A stretch of 7,870 nucleotides of DNA from Microcaldota archaeon (GCA_021785805.1 JAJYEJ010000041.1:1-7870), one strand, 5' to 3'. Shown: positions 1 to 6,729, numbered from the stretch's first letter. Numbers and translations are program-made. The notes: a model not told the origin generated them from the letters alone.

Positions 1-52
1 CGCGCACCCGAAAGGACCGCCTACAGGCGGCGCATCGCTGCATGGTGGACAT
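1..52 (-). CDS. Start of a small Cys-rich (possible zinc-ribbon) protein, partial
   Basis: The minus strand has an ATG at 52-50 preceded by a purine-rich Shine-Dalgarno stretch (complement of about 57-68, reading AAGGGAGGGG), 9 or so bases from the ATG. Only 17 residues lie in the window, MSTMQRCAACRRSFRVR. The Cys-x2-Cys followed by an aromatic residue and arginines resembles the first knuckle of small zinc-ribbon proteins, some of which sit beside transposases; that parallel is from memory and weak. It is divergent from the integrase. The coding stretch contains a tight palindrome, CCGCCT/AGGCGG at 17-22 and 25-30. The second cysteine pair, which would confirm a zinc ribbon, would lie outside the window. 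Confidence 0.4.
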   Translation of the reverse strand, partial: MSTMQRCAACRRSFRVR

Positions 53-137
53 CGCGGTCCCCTCCCTTACCCCCGGAATCCCGATCGAGAGGATGCCGCG
101 AACCGGCGAGAGGTCAATGCGCGACGCTTATAGGTGA

Positions 138-332
138 CCCAAGGGGTGGCAGCGGACTCGGATCCGCCGTGACCTCAAAATAGCGATTGTTGGGTGGGTC
201 CGTTTATGTAAGCAGAAGTGGGTTCACTCGCGTGAGCGCCAAGGTTATGGGACTGGAGGCGTCTCCTTAGCAGCTGCACGCCAAAGAGCACGGGAACTGG
301 CGACGATAAAAAGAGACGCACCGGGAGGGGAC
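138..332 (+). pseudogene. Remnant of the integrase N-terminal arm (DUF4102-like)
   Basis: The frame of the integrase stays open upstream of its GTG at 333 back to a TGA at 135-137, but has no ATG, GTG or TTG in that stretch. Its translation contains KWVHSRERQGYGTGGVSL (216-269) followed by AAARQRARELA, which fits the end of the DUF4102 arm-binding domain of P4-type integrases (a glycine-rich turn, then VSL-x-x-AR). Further upstream the match fades. Another frame at about 187-222 reads LLGGSVYVSRSG, which could be the missing preceding strand in a shifted frame. This suggests the 5' end of the integrase gene is frameshifted or replaced. A rare start codon such as CTG at 297 cannot be excluded. 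Confidence 0.45.
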
Positions 333-1364
333 GTGCGGGCTTATCTCGAAGCACAAGAGGCAGAGCGTCAAGCCACGGAAGCTGAAAGTGTTCGGCAAGC
401 CGAAGTAGCTCGGCAAGCCGCATTAAACGTAGGACGCCATACCCTGCAAGCCTTGATTGACGAATATGTGCGGCATTTAGAGGTCGCAGGCAGGCAGAGC
501 ACTGCACATGTTCGAGGTGCGCTGAGGTTACATGTAGTGCGGGCATTCCCTGCTCTAGCAGCTACTCCTGCCCACCTGATTACTCGCCAGGAGATAACGG
601 ATGTACTCAGGCCGCTTATTGCAGACGACCACGGGCGAATGGCGGGACTGGTCCGATCGTATTTGCGAGCCGCTTATGCCTTGGGGCTTCGAGCGAGTAC
701 AGATGCTACGGTACCCCAGGCATTGGTAGCCTTTCAGATCATAAGCAACCCCGTAGCCGACGTGGGGGCGTTGACGCAATTTAATAGAGCGCGTGATCGC
801 GCTTTGAGTGTGGCGGAGCTCACGATCTTCTGGCGGTATCTTCAGCAGCAACCGGGGTTGATGTCGGACATCGTTCAGGTGTCCTTGCTCCTGGGGGGGC
901 AACGGTTGGCTCAGTTATTGAGGACTAAGGTCACAGATTATCAGGATGGCGTCCTCACCCTCCTTGATACCAAAGGCCGTAGGACGCAACCGAGAGTCCA
1001 CCCTCTACCGGTATCCCCGCAGGCAGCTGTGATTCTCGACCAGCGGGTCGTTGAAGCCCAGGCCTTAGAGAGTCCATGGCTTTTTACCAGCACCGGTCGA
1101 GTACCGGTAGTCGAAAACAGCGTCAGCCATTTTGTGCATGACTGGGTCCATAGTCAGACGGCTATACCTTCTTTCTCGGTCGGAGACCTGCGCCGCACCT
1201 GTGAGACCTTGCTTGCCAGCCAGGGGGTGAACACGGATGTTCGAGCTCACATCCAATCCCACGGGTTGGGTGGGGTCCAGAATCGGCACTATAACCGCCA
1301 CGACTACATGACCGAGAAACGAGCAGCGTTGACGGCTTGGAGTGCATGGTTGGCGGCTTTGTAG
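333..1364 (+). CDS. P4-type tyrosine recombinase (integrase), probably 5'-truncated
   Basis: Site-specific recombinase expected to integrate and excise the element. From the GTG at 333 the product has 343 aa. A charged Ala/Glu/Gln-rich helix (about 5-30) leads into an SAM-like core-binding domain (about 34-140) and the catalytic domain (about 157-343). Catalytic residues visible are Arg191 (GGQRLAQLLR), Lys214 (DTKGRR), Arg287 in DLRRT, His310 in SHGLGGVQ and the likely nucleophile Tyr320 in RHYNRHDY. The usual His of the HxxR box is Gly284; related integrases often have a non-His residue here, so this alone does not mean inactivity. Full-length P4-type integrases are roughly 400 aa with an N-terminal DUF4102 arm; here that arm is only partly readable upstream without a start codon. 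No clear ribosome binding site precedes 333, so the true start is uncertain. The catalytic part looks functional; the whole gene may not be. Confidence 0.85.
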   Translation: MRAYLEAQEAERQATEAESVRQAEVARQAALNVGRHTLQALIDEYVRHLEVAGRQSTAHVRGALRLHVVRAFPALAATPAHLITRQEITDVLRPLIADDHGRMAGLVRSYLRAAYALGLRASTDATVPQALVAFQIISNPVADVGALTQFNRARDRALSVAELTIFWRYLQQQPGLMSDIVQVSLLLGGQRLAQLLRTKVTDYQDGVLTLLDTKGRRTQPRVHPLPVSPQAAVILDQRVVEAQALESPWLFTSTGRVPVVENSVSHFVHDWVHSQTAIPSFSVGDLRRTCETLLASQGVNTDVRAHIQSHGLGGVQNRHYNRHDYMTEKRAALTAWSAWLAAL

Positions 1365-1599
1365 GGGTGGATTCAATTCCGCGTGGAGTCCATCACGAAC
1401 AGCTTTTTGGGGAGAAAGACCCTAGGTCCTATTCGGCTAGATAGCCAGAAAAGCCTATAAAACAAGCCTAAAACGATTGACTATTGCGCTCAAGTGTGGT
1501 AGCCTATTCGGTGTGTCGACTGAGGGGCTCTTTCAAAGAGGGGCCTTGATATCCGAAAAGTATCCCCCATATAGAGGGGCGGTTAAGATTCGAAAACAG
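1365..1599. other. Intergenic region between integrase and replication operon, no gene seen
   Basis: No ORF here has a start with a credible ribosome binding site. Small features are a possible weak promoter (TTGACT at 1477-1482, 17 bases, TAGCCT at 1500-1505), a hairpin CTCTT/AAGAG at about 1528-1540, and CCCC/GGGG arms flanking atataga at about 1565-1579. The short string AGAGGGGC occurs twice (around 1537 and 1573). No tRNA or recognisable attachment site is visible. Confidence 0.4.
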
Positions 1600-1628
1600 T
1601 TGACATATGGGACAGAAATCGGGATAAT
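1600..1628 (+). promoter_or_regulatory. Sigma70-type promoter of the replication operon
   Basis: TTGACA at 1600-1605 is a perfect -35 box. After exactly 17 bases comes GATAAT at 1623-1628, a five-of-six -10 box. This is the strongest promoter-like sequence seen in the window. Transcription would start near 1635 and run through a leader of about 300 nt into the AlpA-like gene and the primase-helicase. Confidence 0.7.
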
Positions 1629-1635
1629 GTGTCCC
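1609..1635. promoter_or_regulatory. Inverted repeat over the -10 box, candidate operator
   Basis: GGGACA (1609-1614) and TGTCCC (1630-1635) are perfect 6-base inverted arms, 15 bases apart, covering the spacer, -10 box and likely start site. A dimeric repressor bound here would block the promoter. Which protein binds is unknown; the AlpA-like product is one candidate. Confidence 0.4.
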
Positions 1636-1935
1636 CTGTAATGTAGTAGGTTCTCAGGTCGGAACAGAGATCGAGGACTGGACTTAGGCATCCACGAGAG
1701 CTGTCTAAGATGAACAACCACCGCTGATACGGCGGATGGTTGCGATAGTAAGATTTGACTTGATTAGATCGCCGTTGCAACAACTGCGAGGCCTAGCAAG
1801 TCCGGAACGAAGCGTTATCAATCCCTGGCACTCAGGGGGCTTTGTTGTGGACGTTAGCTCACGTACTTGTTACGACGCCTGCGTTTTCCACCCCTCAGCT
1901 TTCCGAAAAGTGCCTTAACTTTAAGGTACATATTT
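1636..1935 (+). ncRNA. Structured leader upstream of the AlpA-like gene
   Basis: This 300-nt stretch lies between the promoter and the first start codon and shows no convincing gene. It holds several potential hairpins: CTTAG/CTAAG around 1683-1710; a strong one with arms CAACC-A-CCGC (1715-1724) and GCGG-AT-GGTTG (1732-1742); GTTG/CAAC around 1775-1785; and CCCTG (1823-1827) with CAGGG (1833-1837) followed by a T-rich tract that could weakly attenuate transcription. In satellite P4 the leader of the replication operon makes a small immunity RNA and carries a terminator; the same role here is only an analogy. A 60-codon ORF at 1736-1918 lacks a ribosome binding site and is not called. Confidence 0.35.
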
Positions 1936-2253
1936 GTGAATGAAAACAATAACTTATCAAGTATAGCAATACCGCAACACCTGCAAGGCCAGACACGCTC
2001 TACTCATACTGCAGGACAGAGTTCTGCCGCCTATGGTCCCAAACGGTTCCTGCGTCTCCGAGAGGTCAAGCAGATCACTGGCCTGTCTCGGTCTTCGATT
2101 TACGAGTATATGGACCAGGGGCATTTCCCCAAGCAGATTCCGTTGGGACCTCGTACTGTGGGGTGGTCTAGCTCCGAAATTTATGCCTGGGTCGATGAAA
2201 AGATAGAGCGTAGCCTCGAAAGAGAGACGAGCGTAGGGGGCTTCTATGAATAA
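1936..2253 (+). CDS. AlpA-like helix-turn-helix regulator/excisionase
   Basis: Small DNA-binding protein of the AlpA/MerR-like excisionase type, 105 aa from the GTG at 1936. AlpA-type proteins in islands activate excision or regulate integrase and replication genes. The first 35 residues are polar and probably disordered. Residues about 38-90 form the winged HTH: FLRLREVKQITGLSRSSIY is the recognition-helix region, followed by the typical FP (64-65), a wing around LGPRTVGW (70-77), and the helix SSEIYAWVDEKI. The GTG start is chosen because TAAGGT (1922-1927) sits 8-9 bases before it; an in-frame TTG at 1867 has no such site. The stop overlaps the primase-helicase start by 8 bases, so the two are probably translationally coupled. 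The domain assignment is secure; the exact role is inferred from context. Confidence 0.85.
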   Translation: MNENNNLSSIAIPQHLQGQTRSTHTAGQSSAAYGPKRFLRLREVKQITGLSRSSIYEYMDQGHFPKQIPLGPRTVGWSSSEIYAWVDEKIERSLERETSVGGFYE

Positions 2254-4630
2254 TGGCCTACCACTCACCCCTACGGAGCAGCGGTTTGATATCGGGCTCT
2301 TTCAGAACAGCAAAGACAACGTGCCTATGCCCCGTACATGGGACTGGGGACAGGTCACGGGGTTGTTGAATCGTCATCGGGTCCGGGCTGGTAAGGACGG
2401 TCCCTGTTGGTCACCGACAGAATATGCCCCCGATGCTACCCGAGGAAATAAGGGGGTGGTCGCATTATCCATGGCGGTACTCGATATGGGCGATGGCACG
2501 CCTTATGAGACGATCCGGGATTTGTTTCCCGGCATTGCCCATATCGCCTACAGCACCTTTAGCCATGAGAGCAACCATCCCAAGTATCGGGTGGTCATCC
2601 CTTTGGCGACACCGGTTCCCGTGGCTGATTGGCCTGCATTCTGGGCCCGTCTGAATGAGAAGGCCGATGGTCATGTAGACCGAGCCACCAAAGACGCAGC
2701 ACGGATTTACTATCTGCCCAGTCATCCGCCAGGCGGGGAGGCATCATGTTTTGTGCATGTCATCACCGGCCGTTTTCTGGAACTGGCGGATCTTCCTCCT
2801 GCGGTTACCCCAGTGACGGGTGTGTTAATGCCCGTGTCTGCGGGCACGCTCTCAGCCAGTGGCCAGGCTCTTTATGTGGCCCCTGGTAGCACGCCTTTGG
2901 GTACCAAGGAAGAGCTGGCGGAGGTCGTGAAGCGGTGTGTGTTCATGCAAAAGGTCTCTGACCCACAGAACCAACCCACTGTCCCCGAGCCATTATGGAT
3001 GGCGATGATTTCAAACGCCTGCCGTTTCGATGATCCGGACTGGATTCATCAGGCCAGCAATGCCTATCCAGGGTACGACCCAATTGAAGTCGATAAGCGC
3101 ATTGACCGTCACCGGAATGCGTCGGGGCCAGTGACGTGTAAGGCTATTCAAGAGCTGGGGTTTGCGGAATGTCCTAAGGGCGGCTGTCTATTGCCAAGAC
3201 GCGAAGCTACCAAAGCGCCTGCGGGGTTGGCGTGTTGGTGGCAGAAACCGGCCATAATGTCATTAAAAAAGGCGCCTCCGATGTCTATTGCCACCGCTTT
3301 TGCTTCGAGTTCGTTCGGTGACCTAATCCATCATGCCCATGATTCGTTCTATACCTATCAAGACGGGTACTGGAAACGGATGGCCAATGAGCGGCTGATG
3401 CAGCAGGCTTTGATGCGGTTCTTGGAGTTGAGAGAGGTCGTATGCACGACCAGGTTGCTCACGGAAGTCCTGGAGCTCTTGGCAATCGATCGGCATGGGG
3501 TCTGGGAAACACAGACGCGTCATTTGATCTGCCTCGAAAATGGCACACTAGACCCTGAGTCAGGGAGTCTCTTGCCGCATGATCCGAAGCACGATCTCCG
3601 GTTCCAACTCCCCATTACCTGGGACGCAAATAGCGTCTGCCCTCGTTGGGAGCAGACGCTTAATGAAATCTTTGCCCCTGACGCTGATAAAGCGGACAAG
3701 ATCGCCCTCCTTCAGGAGTGGTTTGGCTATTGTCTTGTTCCGGATACCCGGCAGCATAAATTTTTGTGGCTGGTCGGGGGTGGTGGCAATGGGAAATCGT
3801 TGGTCCTGGATGTCCTTGAGGCCATTGTTGGCCGCGATAATATCAATCATGCCCAGCTTGAACGCCTGGATAAAGGTGCCGTCCGAGCTGAGTTAGAGGG
3901 AAAGCTCGTCAACATTTCGTCCGAGATGTCCCCGGATGCCACTGTAGGCGATGGGTACTTAAAGCAAATCGTGGCAGGGGACCCCATAGAAGCCGAGCGC
4001 AAATATGAACGGCCGTTTTCCTTCGTGCCGTTCTGTCGACTGGTGGGCGCCACCAATGAGTTGCCAAGACTCCTTGACCAATCTCATGGTTTTGCCCGTC
4101 GGGCCTTGTTCTTGACCTTCAACCGCCGTTTTACGGAGGCGGAGCAGAACCGGGAGCTACTTTCTGAGCTCCGTTCCGAGTTGCCAGGCATTTTGGCGTG
4201 GTCCGTACGAGGGTTGCAACGGTTACGAGTTCAGGGGAAGTTTACGGAACCCCCATCGGCAACAGCAGCCCTGGCGGAATACCGAAAAGAATCTGATCCA
4301 GCTCAGATGTACGTGGAGGAGAACACAACGCCAGACCCCAACGGAGTGGGCGAGTCGACATCCGATCTGTATACCTCTTATAAGGAGTGGTGCCTAGCGC
4401 ATGGCTTTAAACAATCCACCAGTATTACGTTTGGTAAGCGTCTCAAGGCATTGGGCATCCATCAGGTACGGACATCGACTCAAAGGCGTTGGCCGCTTAA
4501 AATCGCAGGGGTAGGTTGGGGAGTCTTGTCACAAAATGACGCCCCGACCCCCCCCGTTGGAATCTTTACTCCCAGCACTAGAGGGGTCCCTTTTGTGCCG
4601 CCAGCCCACAAACCACCATACTTTAATTGA
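2246..4630 (+). CDS. Primase-helicase: AEP-like primase fused to D5/SF3 helicase
   Basis: Replication initiator of the element, 794 aa, comparable in plan to the P4 alpha protein and other D5-type primase-helicases. The N-terminal third looks like an archaeo-eukaryotic-type primase: acidic LDMGDG (79-84), TFSH (104-107), the strand YRVVIPL (114-120) and VDRATKDAARIYYLP (144-158). Cysteines at 299, 309, 314 and 330, including CPKGGC, could bind zinc. The D5_N region spans about 370-500. The SF3 helicase core has a Walker A GGGGNGKS (511-518), Walker B-like KLVNISSEM with Glu560, motif C CRLVGATNELP with Asn604, and ARRALFLTF with candidate arginine fingers at 618-619. A winged-helix-like C-terminus (about 709-757, YTSYKEWCLAHG) may bind origin DNA. 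The tail is Pro-rich. The ATG overlaps the upstream stop, with GTAGGGGGC before it. No damage is visible. An iteron-like array begins 25 bases after the stop. Confidence 0.92.
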   Translation: MNNGLPLTPTEQRFDIGLFQNSKDNVPMPRTWDWGQVTGLLNRHRVRAGKDGPCWSPTEYAPDATRGNKGVVALSMAVLDMGDGTPYETIRDLFPGIAHIAYSTFSHESNHPKYRVVIPLATPVPVADWPAFWARLNEKADGHVDRATKDAARIYYLPSHPPGGEASCFVHVITGRFLELADLPPAVTPVTGVLMPVSAGTLSASGQALYVAPGSTPLGTKEELAEVVKRCVFMQKVSDPQNQPTVPEPLWMAMISNACRFDDPDWIHQASNAYPGYDPIEVDKRIDRHRNASGPVTCKAIQELGFAECPKGGCLLPRREATKAPAGLACWWQKPAIMSLKKAPPMSIATAFASSSFGDLIHHAHDSFYTYQDGYWKRMANERLMQQALMRFLELREVVCTTRLLTEVLELLAIDRHGVWETQTRHLICLENGTLDPESGSLLPHDPKHDLRFQLPITWDANSVCPRWEQTLNEIFAPDADKADKIALLQEWFGYCLVPDTRQHKFLWLVGGGGNGKSLVLDVLEAIVGRDNINHAQLERLDKGAVRAELEGKLVNISSEMSPDATVGDGYLKQIVAGDPIEAERKYERPFSFVPFCRLVGATNELPRLLDQSHGFARRALFLTFNRRFTEAEQNRELLSELRSELPGILAWSVRGLQRLRVQGKFTEPPSATAALAEYRKESDPAQMYVEENTTPDPNGVGESTSDLYTSYKEWCLAHGFKQSTSITFGKRLKALGIHQVRTSTQRRWPLKIAGVGWGVLSQNDAPTPPVGIFTPSTRGVPFVPPAHKPPYFN

Positions 4631-4631
4631 A

Positions 4632-4638
4632 AAGGAGG
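4632..4638 (+). promoter_or_regulatory. Orphan Shine-Dalgarno sequence
   Basis: AAGGAGG occurs 2 bases after the primase-helicase stop, but no ORF starts at a proper distance. The next ATG (4655) is 16 bases on and gives only 7 codons. The motif leads into a short hairpin, GGGT (4637-4640) with ACCC (4646-4649). It may be the leftover start region of a lost downstream gene. Confidence 0.35.
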
Positions 4639-4655
4639 GTATAAGACCCAAACGA

Positions 4656-4842
4656 TGACAGGTGTGACAGATGAATGACAGATGAGATATAGCATCTGTC
4701 ACCGTCTAACCTGTTGTATTTATTAGCATTATTGAGGTCTGTGACAGATGTGACAGATAAAACGTGAAAAGTTTTTCTGGGAATCAAGACAGAGCATCTG
4801 TAGTGGCCCAGAAAAGTTTGTTTTCATCTGTCATACCTGTCA
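4656..4842. repeat. Iteron-like array, candidate replication origin
   Basis: Nine copies of a 9-mer, consensus TGACAGATG, occur in 187 bases. Direct copies are at 4656-4664 (TGACAGGTG), 4665-4673, 4676-4684, 4742-4750 and 4751-4759 (ends ATA). Inverted copies (CATCTGTCA) are at 4693-4701, 4795-4803 (two mismatches), 4825-4833 and 4834-4842 (TACCTGTCA). Spacing of several neighbours is 9-11 bases, about one helical turn, so proteins would bind on one face. An A+T-rich stretch (4712-4735, with TTGTATTTATTAGCATTATT) lies between the two clusters and could melt. Iterons next to a primase-helicase gene are typical of P4-like satellites and iteron plasmids. The initiator is probably the adjacent primase-helicase; an alternative is an operator for the upstream gene. 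Confidence 0.72.
4773..4815. repeat. 9-bp inverted repeat inside the origin region
   Basis: TTTTCTGGG (4773-4781) and CCCAGAAAA (4807-4815) are perfect inverted arms around a 25-base loop that holds one iteron copy. GAAAAGTTT also occurs as a direct repeat at 4766-4774 and 4811-4819. The structure may be part of the origin or a bidirectional terminator for the primase-helicase transcript, since a T-run precedes the left arm and follows near the right one. Confidence 0.45.
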
Positions 4843-4949
4843 TAGCCCTTGCTTTTCTCTCCCATTTGTGCTTGCAGTTAGGTGTTGGCTACCCCTTATA
4901 TTGACTGCCTGCAGCGTAGCAAGACCTTGGCTTAGCATGGAGGGTCTGT

Positions 4950-5155
4950 GTGGAGTGGGCTACGCCCATTCTTAGTCGGTTCTCGCTCAAAAGACTCGGC
5001 ATAGGCTTGGGGGCAATTAAGCCGGACCTCTCACTAACAACGTCATCGATGTTTTCCTGGAGTCCTTTCTCGGGGCCAATTACCAAGACTATGCCCGGTT
5101 AAAGGCGGCTATACTGGGAGCCAAGAGGTATGCCACGGGAGAGGCTAAGAGCTAG
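4950..5155 (+). pseudogene. Possible small gene with a frameshift
   Basis: A GTG at 4950 is preceded by a good ribosome binding site, GGAGGG (4939-4944). Its frame reads VEWATPILSRFSLKRLGIG (first 19 codons), then GAIKPDLS, then loses protein-like character and stops at 5100-5102. A second frame, open from 5021 to TAG at 5153-5155 and lacking any usual start codon, reads NNVIDVFLESFLGANYQDYA and then RLKAAILGAKRYATGEAKS. Joining the two near 5028-5036 gives one plausible protein of about 68 aa, as if one base had been lost or a programmed shift occurred. I recognise no family. Both frames could be chance. Confidence 0.35.
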
Positions 5156-5276
5156 CTTGGCTAAGAAGTTTCTGGCAAAGGCACCGGGGGTTAGAACGGG
5201 GGCAGTTCCTAGGATATATGCAAAAATAGCCTACGTCTCATGGGCCGATAGCAGGGGTCGTCCGGGGCGCCCGTAG
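5130..5276 (+). CDS. Possible small basic protein, unknown function
   Basis: An ATG at 5130, overlapping the end of the preceding frameshifted ORF by 26 bases, opens 48 codons ending GRPGRP. AAGAGG lies directly before the ATG (too close), with GGGAG about 10 bases upstream, so initiation is uncertain. The product is basic, with LAKKFLAKAPGVRTGAVPR and a central hydrophobic IYAKIAYVSW. No family is recognised. A long hairpin (5229-5278) overlaps its 3' end. It may be a real companion of the upstream ORF or a chance reading frame. Confidence 0.28.
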   Translation: MPRERLRASLAKKFLAKAPGVRTGAVPRIYAKIAYVSWADSRGRPGRP

Positions 5277-5278
5277 GC
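5229..5278. repeat. Long-range inverted repeat upstream of the membrane protein gene
   Basis: GCCTACG (5229-5235) pairs perfectly with CGTAGGC (5272-5278). An inner GGGC (5242-5245) can pair with GCCC (5269-5272), giving a bulged stem around a G-rich loop. No T-run follows, so it is not a classical terminator; it may be an RNA structure or transcript end. Confidence 0.35.
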
Positions 5279-5288
5279 GTTACAGTAA

Positions 5289-5302
5289 GTAGCACTTGCT
5301 AC
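5289..5302. repeat. Small hairpin before the membrane protein gene
   Basis: GTAGC (5289-5293) and GCTAC (5298-5302) are perfect arms around a 4-base loop. Immediately after lies CGACAGATG (5302-5310), eight of nine bases of the iteron consensus. Either could be regulatory for the gene at 5331, or chance. Confidence 0.3.
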
Positions 5303-5330
5303 GACAGATGATGGCTAAAAAGGAACGTTT

Positions 5331-6608
5331 ATGGGGTCCAGCGTAATGTCCACAGTCGGTATGATGGTGATTATCTGCCTAGCGGGGGTGGCGTTTTGGC
5401 TACTAAGTCGCCGACGACCTACCGCCCAGCGTGTGCCTGCTTTATCGCTCTCCGCTAAAATGACGGATACGAACAGCGCCGAATCCACACCAATCGAACT
5501 GAGCTTCGGACCATCGCCTGACAAATCGCTGGTTCGCTTTATGCCTTATAGTATAGAAACCTTAAATAGCGATGCCCGTCCGGTCGACTTGAAAAGTACC
5601 AGTATCTCGCGGTTTAATCCCGTTTTGCAGATGTTGCCCACGCTACTCACCGGTGCCGAATTTGCTCACGGTCATTACATGAAGGTTATAGTAGATGGCT
5701 CCCTAGCAACCTCCGGTGATGGCCAATCATTCCTCCCGTTTGTTCGAGATATACGCGGTCGAGTCTCTAAGCTTGCACGACTCAAAGATGCACGGGGTCT
5801 CGGTGAGGTTATTAGCGGTGCCATGGTTTTTCAGATCCTATCGGTTGTTGTGGCCCAGAAGCACTTGGCGGATATCAGCAAGAAATTGGATGAGATTAAG
5901 AAGGGAGTTAATGATATTAAAACCTTTTTGGTGTCCGAGAGAAAGTCCGTAATAACAGGGGCAATGAAATACCTAGAGCAGGCGGTGCGTGCCGTTATGC
6001 AGGGCGAATTCCCAGATGCGGTTCGGCATGAGCTAGAGCGCATAGAACGGGATCTTATCGGCATTCAGGATCACTTAGTAGAGGAATTGCGTACACACGC
6101 GGACGAAGCTAATAAGATCCCTTCCAGTGAATGGTTTGGGACTGGGGCCCGTTACGCGGAAATCAAGGATCATCAGATTAAACTCTATAAGATCCAACAA
6201 GAATGGCTCCTTTGTGTTCGAACACGGGTAGCTTGCTGGCAAGTATTGTCAACATTTCCTGGGGATCAGGAATTAAAGGGGGCAAGAAAAGATGCCATTT
6301 TGCGTTCCATCGGAGTTGTGTGTAGTCCTAATGGATTGCAGGGTGGAATAGCTGAGGAGTTGATTCGTAAAATTGAACGCCTAGACTCAGGCTGGAATGC
6401 GGAATCGACAATTAGTGAGCGGAAGGCCGATCTCAAGAATGATTTTGCGCGTTGGCAGAGACAGGTTCGGATGGCGGTCGAAATCGGACAAGAAGCCCGT
6501 GAAACATCGGAACGGCTGCTTTCTTATCAAAAACCTATGGTTTTGGCATTAAAGGTAGAAAACGGAGCAATTATCGAGGCGTTTGAGATGCCATCGGAAG
6601 CTTGCTAG
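5331..6608 (+). CDS. Membrane-anchored helical protein, unknown family; possible RT partner
   Basis: A 425-aa protein whose family I do not recognise. Residues 8-26 (VGMMVIICLAGVAFWLLS region) form one transmembrane helix or uncleaved signal anchor; the following RRR suggests the N-terminus faces outside and the body the cytoplasm. Residues 30-65 are polar. A second moderately hydrophobic stretch (159-177, EVISGAMVFQILSVVVAQK) precedes a charged, coiled-coil-like helix (180-206, LADISKKLDEIKKGVNDIK). The rest to about 400 is mostly charged helix, with LERIERDLIGIQDHLVEEL and WQRQVRMAVEIGQEA. No enzymatic motif (Walker A, nuclease, protease) is visible. The ATG has AGGA (5321-5324) at good spacing. 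It is co-oriented with the RT 344 bases downstream. Membrane effectors are frequent in phage-defence loci, so an effector or sensor role is conceivable; that is inference from context only. Confidence 0.82.
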   Translation: MGSSVMSTVGMMVIICLAGVAFWLLSRRRPTAQRVPALSLSAKMTDTNSAESTPIELSFGPSPDKSLVRFMPYSIETLNSDARPVDLKSTSISRFNPVLQMLPTLLTGAEFAHGHYMKVIVDGSLATSGDGQSFLPFVRDIRGRVSKLARLKDARGLGEVISGAMVFQILSVVVAQKHLADISKKLDEIKKGVNDIKTFLVSERKSVITGAMKYLEQAVRAVMQGEFPDAVRHELERIERDLIGIQDHLVEELRTHADEANKIPSSEWFGTGARYAEIKDHQIKLYKIQQEWLLCVRTRVACWQVLSTFPGDQELKGARKDAILRSIGVVCSPNGLQGGIAEELIRKIERLDSGWNAESTISERKADLKNDFARWQRQVRMAVEIGQEARETSERLLSYQKPMVLALKVENGAIIEAFEMPSEAC

Positions 6609-6632
6609 ATGAGCCGCCCGCATATGATGCTG

Positions 6633-6662
6633 GAAGCTTGAACTACTTTCTATAGCTTCTTT
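6633..6662 (+). terminator. Weak terminator-like hairpin after the membrane protein gene
   Basis: GAAGCT (6633-6638) and AGCTTC (6654-6659) can form a 6-bp stem with a 15-base loop followed by TTT. The stem is short and the T-run poor, so termination may be partial. The left arm is part of a 9-base direct repeat, GGAAGCTTG, at 6596-6604 and 6632-6640. Confidence 0.35.
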
Positions 6663-6729
6663 GACTAGCCTTCCTCGCATAGACCTGAGCAGTGTCGGGG
6701 GTACGTTCTAGAAAAACTTTTTGTAGGCT

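Noticed and set aside
175..1376. Several minus-strand ORFs opposite the integrase
   Set aside because: They lie antisense to a protein with clear recombinase motifs and show no motifs of their own.
1370..1400. T-arm-like string (GGATTCAATTCC) after the integrase, as a possible tRNA end or attachment site
   Set aside because: The stem does not pair, the distance to a CCA end is wrong, and no second copy is visible in the window.
1736..1918. 60-codon plus-strand ORF in the leader
   Set aside because: No ribosome binding site, it starts inside the strongest hairpin, and its composition is not protein-like; the region is better explained as an untranslated leader.
2424..4056. Short ORFs in other frames within the primase-helicase gene
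   Set aside because: The primase-helicase frame is intact over its whole length with all expected motifs; the others are frame shadows.
4656..4842. CRISPR array as an explanation for the repeats
   Set aside because: The units are only 9 bases, occur in both orientations and have irregular short gaps, which fits protein-binding iterons and not CRISPR repeats and spacers.
5205..5225. Promoter-like CAGTTCCTAGGATATATGC upstream of the membrane protein gene
   Set aside because: The -10 match is poor and no -35 box is present at 16-18 bases; not enough to call a promoter.
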